Source of the DNA: Pseudomonas parafulva
GTDB taxonomy: Bacteria; Pseudomonadota; Gammaproteobacteria; Pseudomonadales; Pseudomonadaceae
Direction of reading: 5' to 3'
DNA: 64,000 nucleotides
Assembly (NCBI RefSeq): GCF_002021815.1
Contig: NZ_CP019952.1
Location: 1,457,001-1,521,000, forward strand
This document shows positions 58,080 through 64,000 of the stretch, in pieces. The translations under genes were made by a program, and so were the position numbers. The number at the start of each line of letters is the position of its first letter. Positions within the stretch are counted from its first letter, which is position 1. Under the pieces are notes generated by a model. The model saw nothing but the letters and a program-made list of their open reading frames with translations, made no database searches and was not told the DNA's origin.

Positions 58080-58679
58080 TCACTTGGCCATAATGGCTCT
58101 GAATAAGTCCGAGTCCAACCAGCCCTGCAGCCAGCCACGCACCCGCGGGTAGGGGGCTGTGGCAAACCAGTCGGGCTGGACCGCGGCGAACTGCCGGATC
58201 AGCGGCAACAGTGCGGCGTCGGCGATACTTGGGTGATTGGCCAGCAGGTAGGGTCGGCCGTGAAGCAGGTGCTCCAGGCGTTCCAACCAGTGTTGCGCAG
58301 CTTCGCGGTAGTCGTGCTGTGAGTGCTGTGGATAGCGCTCGGCATACTTGTACAGGTTCACTTGGGCCTTGAAGGTGGTGTCGTTGACGGCAATCAGCGC
58401 TTCGGCTTGCTGCGCCGCTTCGGGCGAGCTCAACAGGCGCCAGTCTTGCGGGTCGTTCTGCGCCAGTGCCCAGCGCATGATATCCAGGCTTTCATCGAGC
58501 ACCTGGTTCCCGGTGTCCAGCACCGGAACGGTGCCCTTGGGTGACAGCGCCAGCAGGGCGGCGGGCTTGTGTTTCATTGCCACCTCCTGCACGGTCACCT
58601 CACAGCCGGCATAGCGCAACGCGAGCCGGGCACGCATGGCCCAGGGGCAGCGGCGAAACGAATAGAGGATCAACCGCAC
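58080..58679 (-). CDS. Glutathione S-transferase family protein
   Basis: The 199-residue protein has a thioredoxin-like N-terminal domain with YSFRRCPWAMRAR (about 6-18, CPxA-type Cys) and the cis-Pro/SES-like KGTVPVL...DESLDI, followed by an alpha-helical domain. It is similar to the YfcF/glutaredoxin-2-like GST groups. The start is GTG at 58679, ten bases inside the sbcC 3' end on the same strand, so it is the last gene of the sbcDC operon. Confidence 0.87.
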   Translation of the reverse strand: MRLILYSFRRCPWAMRARLALRYAGCEVTVQEVAMKHKPAALLALSPKGTVPVLDTGNQVLDESLDIMRWALAQNDPQDWRLLSSPEAAQQAEALIAVNDTTFKAQVNLYKYAERYPQHSQHDYREAAQHWLERLEHLLHGRPYLLANHPSIADAALLPLIRQFAAVQPDWFATAPYPRVRGWLQGWLDSDLFRAIMAK

Positions 58680-61600
58680 ACCTCGACGTCACTCAGGCCG
58701 TTGCCCAGACGCCGGACCTGAATTTGCACCGGTATGCGCTCGTGCATTTCCTGCACGTGGGAAATCACCGCGACCTTGCGACCCTGGGCCTGCAAGCCGT
58801 CCAACGCGTCCATGGCCAGTTGCAAGGACTCGGGGTCGAGGCTGCCGAAACCTTCGTCGATGAACAGCGACTCGATGCGCAACGTGCTCGATGCCATCGA
58901 GGCGAGCCCCAAGGCCAAAGCCAGGGAAACCAGGAAGGTCTCACCCCCTGACAGCGAGTGCACCGAGCGCAGTTCATCGCCCATTTCGGTGTCCAGTACC
59001 AGTAACCCCAGCGCACTGCCGCCGCGCTTGAGCCGATAGCGCCGCGCCAGTTGACGCAGCTGGGCATTGGCATGGTGCAACAGCAGATCGAGGTTGTAGC
59101 CTTGGGCGATCTTGCGGAACACATCGCCCGAGGCCGAGCCGATCAGGCCGCTGAGCCGAGCCCAGCGCTGCCACTGCTGACGGGCCTGCTCGATCTGCTC
59201 GGCCAGGGCCTGCGAGGCGTGCTGACGTCGCTGGTCATCGGCCTGTTGGGCCCGCAGTTCGGCGCAGGTCTGCTCGTGAACGACCAGACGCTCGCGCAGT
59301 TCGAGCAGCGCCTGGTCCACATCCTGGACCGAGGTGTCGAGCGTCATCAGCGCCGCGTGCTGGCGCAGGCGCTGCTCGCGCTCCTGAAGCAGCACACGGC
59401 TCTGCTCGAGGGCTTTTTCCGCGCCCTGCAGGCGCTGGCGCAGTTCACTGGCCTGGGTGTCGTCCATGGCCAGCAGGCGATCAAGCCCTGCATCGTCCAG
59501 CTCCGGGTGTGTGGCGCGCCACTGGGCGATCTGATCCTGCAGCTGCTCGGCTTCTTGCTCCAGCGCCTGCAACTGCTCGGTGCTGGCCTTCAGTTCACCG
59601 GCCACCTGCACAGCCTGGGTGTGCAGGCCTTGCAGGCGCTGGGCGAGGTCCGCTTCGACCGCGCGCGCTTGCTCCAGCGCGGCGTCCATGTGCTGTTGCC
59701 AGGCCTCGGCACTGCCGTGCTCGCCCAGTAACTGCGCGAGCATGGCCTGGGCATGCTCGCGCTGCTCCTCCAGGGCTTTGAGCTGCTGGTCACGCTGGGC
59801 GAGGCTTTGCACACGCACCTGCTGTTGATCGTGCAGTTTGTCCAGCTGGACCTGGCGAGCTTGCTGTTCTTCCAGCTCATCCTTGCGCTGGTCGAGCTGT
59901 TGCAGGCGCTGGGCGATCTGTTGGTCAAGGGCAAGAAACGCGTTGGCCGGATCGTCTCGCAGCGCCTTGAGCGCTTCGTCGGGCAGGACCCCAGCCAAGT
60001 CCGCGAGCCCTTGCTGCAGGAGGCGCTCGTCGTTTTCCAGGGCCAGGTGTTGTTGCTCCAGGTGCCGCTGCGCTTGTTGGTGCGCGTCCTGGGCGGCTTG
60101 CAGTTGCTGGTTGAGACGCGCGGCCTCTTTCTGCAGGCTGAGCAAGGCCCGCTGGCGCTTCTCGTCGTTGCCGATCTCTGTATCCAGGCGCCGTAATTGG
60201 CCGTCGAGCCAACTGCTACGGGCATGGTCGTCCTGGGGCGCCAGAGCAGGCCAGAGGGCATGTTCATGAAGCTGCGCAACCAAAGGCTGCAACTGCTCGT
60301 CCAGCGCCGGCAGTTGTTGCTGAAAGTCCTTGAGCTGAGCATTGACCACCCCTAGCTGGGTGCGCAGCTCGACCAGGCGCGTGTTGAGCGCTGCCACCTG
60401 ACGCTGGGCAGCCTCTTCTTCGGCTTGGTCATGTTCGCCCAGGCTTTGCAGCAACACTTCGGGCTGATGGAACGGGTGTTCGGCGCTGCCGCACACAGGG
60501 CAGGGCTCGCCGTCGCGCAGTTGCTCGCGCAGGGCTTGAACCGTGGTGTTGCGGGCCAGCCGCTGGCGCTCCAGCAGTTGACGCGTCAGGTTCAGCGCCT
60601 GCTCGGCGCTTTCCAGTTCAGCCTTGGCGGCGGTGCCTTCGCCAATCAGGCGCTGGCGCTCGACCATGGCGTGCTGCTGGCGATCACGCAGGGTGGCCTG
60701 TTGCTGACTCAACTCGAGCACGCGGGCGTGTACACGCGTCAATTGCTCCACGGCGCGATGCTGCTTGCGGTTGTCCTGCAGCATGCTGCCGAGCAGGTCA
60801 ATCTGTTCTACCAGGGCGTCGGGCTGCGCCTTGGCTTCGCGGAATAGGGCGTCATGGGCGTCGCGCTCGGCCTGCAGGTGGGCAGTGGCCTGGCTGGCTT
60901 GAGCCTGCAGGCCGGGCAGTTCCTCGCGGCCTTTGCCCAGCCGGCCGCCGATCAGCATCACCTGCTTGAGCTGCGGCAGATAGGCATGCCACGCACCGGC
61001 CAGCCCGGCCAGGTGCTGGCTCTCGGCCAACGCCGTGTCGATCTGGGCCAGTTGCTGTTGACTGCGTTCTTGGCTGGCTTGCAGTTGCTGCAACTGCTGT
61101 TGGCCCTCAGCCACTTGATGTTCGGCCTGCTGGCTGTCGCTGCGCTGGACGGCCAGTTGCTGATCGAGGCGGGCCAGGTTGTCCTGGGCCGTATAGGCTT
61201 GGCGCAGCAGCGGGCCTGCCTCGCTATGGGCGGCCTGGGCGGCGGTCAATGCAAGATGTGCTGTTTCCAACGCCTGCTGCTGCTCGGCTGTCCGCTGTTG
61301 CAGCTCGGCGTGATGCCGGGTGTGTTCGGCAAGCCTGGCGATGATCGGCGCGCGCTGCGCCGCCAGTGCCTGCTGGCGGTGAAACTGATGGCGCTGCGGG
61401 GCAAGACGCTCCAGGCGCGCCAGGTCCAGGCGCGGCTCGGCCAAGGCTTGCCAGTCCTGCTCGGCAGCCTCCAGGGCAGTGCGGGCCTGCGCCTGCTGGG
61501 CTTGCAACTGGTCATGTTCGATCAACCCACCGCGCTGCTGCTCCAGCTGTCGCTCGCCAGCCTGGGCGGTTTTGAGCTCGCGTTGCGCCTGTTCCAGACG

Positions 61601-62314
61601 TTGGTCCAGGTCGGCGCGGGCATCCGCGGCCATGGGCAGCAGGTGGCTGGCTCGCTCTTTCAAGGCGGCATGCGCCTCGCCCGCCTCGCGTGCTCGGACA
61701 AAGGCCCGTTGGCCCAGGCGCGAATAGATCGCGGTATTGGTCAGTTTTTCCAGCAGTTCGCTGCGTTCGCGGTCGTCGGCCTTGAGGAACGCCCCGAACT
61801 CGCTTTGCGCCAGCATCACGGCGCGGGTGAACTGTTCGAAGTTAAGGCCCAGGCGCGTCTCGATCAGCTGCTTGTATTCGTTCTTGCCGCTGCCCAGCAC
61901 CTGCTCGCTGTCCAGGTCGTAGAAGCTCTGGCGGCTGAGCTGGAGCTTGCCGTTGGCCTTGTCGCGAGCACGGTTCGCCTCCCAGCGCGCCCGGTAGCGG
62001 CGCCCGTCGACGCCGACGAAATCCACCTCGGCAAAGCCACTGCCGGTACCGCGACGCAACAGGTTGCGCGGGTCCGAAGTGGGGATCTCGCCATCGCCGT
62101 CCGGCACCTTGGCCTCACGGCCGATGTCATTCAGACGTGGCACCGTACCGAACAGCGCCAGGCACAGCGCGTCGAGCAGGGTGCTTTTACCTGCCCCGGT
62201 GGGGCCGGTGATGGCGAACAGACCCGCGCCTGCCAGGGGTTCCTGGGTGAAGTCGATATCGATCGGGCCCGCCAGCGATGCCAGGTTCTTCAGGCGAATG
62301 GCAAGAATCTTCAT
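58670..62314 (-). CDS. sbcC: Exonuclease SbcCD ATPase subunit
   Basis: SbcC with SbcD is the bacterial Rad50-Mre11 nuclease that opens hairpins and processes DNA ends. The 1214-residue protein has Walker A GPTGAGKST (about 37-45), two long coiled coils rich in Gln/Leu/Ala, and a zinc hook CPVC at Cys605/Cys608. The ABC signature LSGGETF and Walker B LFIDEGFGSLD are near the C-terminus. The ATG overlaps the sbcD stop by four bases. It is longer than the 1048-residue E. coli protein, which is common in Pseudomonas. Confidence 0.96.
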   Translation of the reverse strand: MKILAIRLKNLASLAGPIDIDFTQEPLAGAGLFAITGPTGAGKSTLLDALCLALFGTVPRLNDIGREAKVPDGDGEIPTSDPRNLLRRGTGSGFAEVDFVGVDGRRYRARWEANRARDKANGKLQLSRQSFYDLDSEQVLGSGKNEYKQLIETRLGLNFEQFTRAVMLAQSEFGAFLKADDRERSELLEKLTNTAIYSRLGQRAFVRAREAGEAHAALKERASHLLPMAADARADLDQRLEQAQRELKTAQAGERQLEQQRGGLIEHDQLQAQQAQARTALEAAEQDWQALAEPRLDLARLERLAPQRHQFHRQQALAAQRAPIIARLAEHTRHHAELQQRTAEQQQALETAHLALTAAQAAHSEAGPLLRQAYTAQDNLARLDQQLAVQRSDSQQAEHQVAEGQQQLQQLQASQERSQQQLAQIDTALAESQHLAGLAGAWHAYLPQLKQVMLIGGRLGKGREELPGLQAQASQATAHLQAERDAHDALFREAKAQPDALVEQIDLLGSMLQDNRKQHRAVEQLTRVHARVLELSQQQATLRDRQQHAMVERQRLIGEGTAAKAELESAEQALNLTRQLLERQRLARNTTVQALREQLRDGEPCPVCGSAEHPFHQPEVLLQSLGEHDQAEEEAAQRQVAALNTRLVELRTQLGVVNAQLKDFQQQLPALDEQLQPLVAQLHEHALWPALAPQDDHARSSWLDGQLRRLDTEIGNDEKRQRALLSLQKEAARLNQQLQAAQDAHQQAQRHLEQQHLALENDERLLQQGLADLAGVLPDEALKALRDDPANAFLALDQQIAQRLQQLDQRKDELEEQQARQVQLDKLHDQQQVRVQSLAQRDQQLKALEEQREHAQAMLAQLLGEHGSAEAWQQHMDAALEQARAVEADLAQRLQGLHTQAVQVAGELKASTEQLQALEQEAEQLQDQIAQWRATHPELDDAGLDRLLAMDDTQASELRQRLQGAEKALEQSRVLLQEREQRLRQHAALMTLDTSVQDVDQALLELRERLVVHEQTCAELRAQQADDQRRQHASQALAEQIEQARQQWQRWARLSGLIGSASGDVFRKIAQGYNLDLLLHHANAQLRQLARRYRLKRGGSALGLLVLDTEMGDELRSVHSLSGGETFLVSLALALGLASMASSTLRIESLFIDEGFGSLDPESLQLAMDALDGLQAQGRKVAVISHVQEMHERIPVQIQVRRLGNGLSDVEVCG

Positions 62315-63546
62315 GGTTGCTCTTCTTCGTGCTGTACGTCCTGCAGCAGCAGGGCGAAATCGGCCAGCGTCTGCTCATCGGCAGGGTCGCCATAGGCTTG
62401 CGCCCAGGCACGGTTGAACAGGTCTTGCGGGGTCATCTGGGCCAGTTCGACGAACGCCGGGCCTTCGTCGTCGGCCGTTCGGCCGGCGTACTCGGCACCA
62501 ATGCGAATCAACCGCACGGCTTTGGCGTGCAGCGCGGTTTCGATCTGCTGGCGCAGGTCGGGCTGCGGCTCGTTCAGCACGACACGTACCTCCAGCCAAG
62601 GCTGGCGGTTGGGGTCATCGAGCAGGTCCACCGCGGGCAGGTCGGCCAGTTGCGTCAAGACCTCGTTCAGTGGGGCCGGCCCTATGCGTTGCAGCGGCAC
62701 GGCACGCGGAACTGGGCGAGCCTCGACACTGGCCAGCGCCGCGCCGTCGAAAGTGACTTCCAGCACCTGGTGGGGGTAGTTGACCTCCGCGAACGACAAC
62801 GGAATGGGCGACCCGCTGTAGCGGATACGGTCTTCGCGGTTGACCTTCTGGGGCTTGTGCAGGTGGCCCAGGGCGACGTAGCTGATGGCCTTGTCGAAGA
62901 GCTTGGCCGGCAATGCCTCGGCGTTGCCGATGATCAGGCTGCGCTCGGAGTCTTCGGAGACCGCACCGCCGGCCATGTGCGCATGGCTGATGGCGATCAG
63001 CGCCTGGTCCTTGCGCTGCCTGGCCTGGGCGGCGGCGATCAGTTGCTGGTGGACCCGCGTGATGCCTTGCAGGTAGTCGTCGCCCAGTTGCAGGCCGGTC
63101 ACCTCCGCCGGCCGCAGGAACGGCAAGGCCAGGCACCAGGCGGTCACCTTGCCGCGCGCGTTGGTCAGCGGAATCAGCAGCCGCTCGACATCCAGTTGCC
63201 CATCGTCCAGCCAGTGCACACGGCCCAGTGCGTGGGTGCGCAGGCGACGCATCAACGGCGCAGGCAGCTCGATGCGCGAGCCGGAGTCGTGGTTACCGGC
63301 GATCATCACGATATCCAGTTTCGGCTGCTGTTCGTGGGCCTTGACGATGAAATCGTACAATCGCTCCTGGGCTTTGACCGGCGGGTTGACGGTGTCGAAG
63401 ACGTCGCCTGCGATCAACAGCGCATCAGGCTGGCGCAGGTGCAGTTGGCCGAGCAGCCAGTCGAGGAAGCAGGCGTGTTCGAAGTCGCGTTCCTGGCCAT
63501 GGAGGCTTTGGCCCAGGTGCCAATCGGAAGTGTGAAACAGACGCAT
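62311..63546 (-). CDS. sbcD: Exonuclease SbcCD nuclease subunit
   Basis: SbcD is the Mre11-like metal-dependent nuclease. The 411-residue protein has the phosphoesterase motifs DWHLGQ (about 7-12), IAGDVFD (about 46-52), IAGNHDS (about 84-90) and ALGHLHKPQ (about 216-224). The ATG at 63546 gives MRLFHTSDWHLG; a longer same-frame start at 63573 adds nine residues without family support. It leads the operon sbcD-sbcC-GST. The 134 bases upstream separate it from the batD-like gene. Confidence 0.96.
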   Translation of the reverse strand: MRLFHTSDWHLGQSLHGQERDFEHACFLDWLLGQLHLRQPDALLIAGDVFDTVNPPVKAQERLYDFIVKAHEQQPKLDIVMIAGNHDSGSRIELPAPLMRRLRTHALGRVHWLDDGQLDVERLLIPLTNARGKVTAWCLALPFLRPAEVTGLQLGDDYLQGITRVHQQLIAAAQARQRKDQALIAISHAHMAGGAVSEDSERSLIIGNAEALPAKLFDKAISYVALGHLHKPQKVNREDRIRYSGSPIPLSFAEVNYPHQVLEVTFDGAALASVEARPVPRAVPLQRIGPAPLNEVLTQLADLPAVDLLDDPNRQPWLEVRVVLNEPQPDLRQQIETALHAKAVRLIRIGAEYAGRTADDEGPAFVELAQMTPQDLFNRAWAQAYGDPADEQTLADFALLLQDVQHEEEQP

Positions 63547-63680
63547 GGATGACCTGTGGGTATGAAGGTGCACGGGCGGGCAAGGGCGTTATGGTACCCC
63601 ATGGACGCGGCGCTGTGCGGGCTGGTAAAGCCGGTCAGTACGCGGCGCGACGCCGGTCGACGATGTGCGGCGCTACCGGC

Positions 63681-64000
63681 TCACTTGGGGTACAGCGGTG
63701 GCAGGCTGCCGCTCTCGCCAGTGGGCAGCAGCACCTGTTCGGCCGGTGGAATGGTGCCGATCGCCCGCCACAGGTCTTCGCCTTGCCAGTGCTGGCCGCT
63801 TTCGCTGTACAGCGCACCGTTCAATCCATCCAGGGCGTCGGACAAGGGCACGAAGCGCGCTGCCATTTCGGCCAGGGTCTGCGGTTGTTGCCGCGCCCAG
63901 GCATCCAGGGCCTGGCGCGTGGCCTGGGGGTCGTTGGCCAGGCAGGCACGCTTGAGGTCGTCCAGCAGGGTCCGAGGGCTGGGCCCTGTCTGTGCCGCAC
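63681..64000 (-). CDS. C-terminal part of a BatD-like protein (partial)
   Basis: About 105 codons to a TGA at 63681-63683 are in the window and the gene continues past 64000. The visible part is a helical cytoplasmic tail of the kind found at the end of BatD proteins, including LLDDLKRACLANDP, ALDAWARQQ, LWRAIGTIPP and a C-terminal LPPLYPK. Membership is inferred from this tail and from my recollection that the bat cluster follows sbcD in P. putida. Confidence 0.65.
   Translation of the reverse strand, partial: AAQTGPSPRTLLDDLKRACLANDPQATRQALDAWARQQPQTLAEMAARFVPLSDALDGLNGALYSESGQHWQGEDLWRAIGTIPPAEQVLLPTGESGSLPPLYPK

Overview
The window reads as chromosomal core DNA of a Pseudomonas, most likely of the P. 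putida group. It is GC-rich, densely packed and mostly syntenic with what I recall of P. putida chromosomes: tyrB-uvrB-gltX, leuCD-leuB-asd-fimV-truA-trpF-accD-folC-cvpA-purF-metZ, then fadH-nadK-glpG-pepN and sbcCD. This placement rests on protein similarity and gene order recalled from memory, not on a search. There are no insertion sequences, CRISPR arrays, rRNA genes or recognisable prophage genes.

Layout. Positions 1-1351 hold the end of an unknown gene and a small DUF4823 lipoprotein/DUF1285 pair. Positions 1474-4407 encode a 977-residue DUF6543-type toxin whose C-terminal part carries the motif set of the Tiki/EreA/ChaN/RtxA-like hydrolase superfamily; it is the most accessory-looking gene here and sits at the 3' end of a tRNA-Asn gene. 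Then come an aromatic aminotransferase, uvrB with a LexA-like box, gltX, and three tandem tRNA-Ala/tRNA-Glu pairs with a strong promoter and terminator. A thioesterase, dusC, the heat-shock gene ibpA (sigma-32 promoter plus ROSE-type RNA thermometer) and a five-PAS GGDEF/EAL protein follow.

Positions 16494-23978 are the leucine and aspartate-semialdehyde block: a divergent LysR regulator, leuC-leuD, a methyltransferase, leuB, asd and a second asd-like (Usg) gene. Then fimV, truA, trpF, accD, folC, dedD, cvpA, purF, metZ and an SDR form a long run on the + strand that mixes tRNA modification, tryptophan, fatty-acid, folate, purine and methionine synthesis.

Positions 35854-36457 carry tRNA-Val and three tRNA-Asp copies. 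The next 5 kb is a regulatory and catabolic patch: a DUF2242 lipoprotein, pcaI/pcaJ-type CoA transferase genes behind a perfect 19-bp palindrome, an overlooked 28-codon ORF, an AraC regulator, and a nitrilase-fold protein that lacks its catalytic cysteine. fadH, a PLP desulfhydrase-like gene, cytochrome b561 and a DUF1853 protein follow. A tightly coupled run then goes nadK - metallophosphoesterase - glpG - DUF1315 - DUF2797 - pepN. The end holds a YCF48-repeat protein translationally coupled to an RND/MMPL exporter, a DUF5629 protein, a secreted lactonase, the sbcD-sbcC-GST operon, and the 3' end of a batD-like gene that runs out of the window.

The items most worth a second look are the toxin, the degenerate nitrilase beside an AraC regulator, the short ORF at 39292-39378, the DUF2797 zinc/GIY-YIG-like protein and the palindromes upstream of leuC and pcaI.
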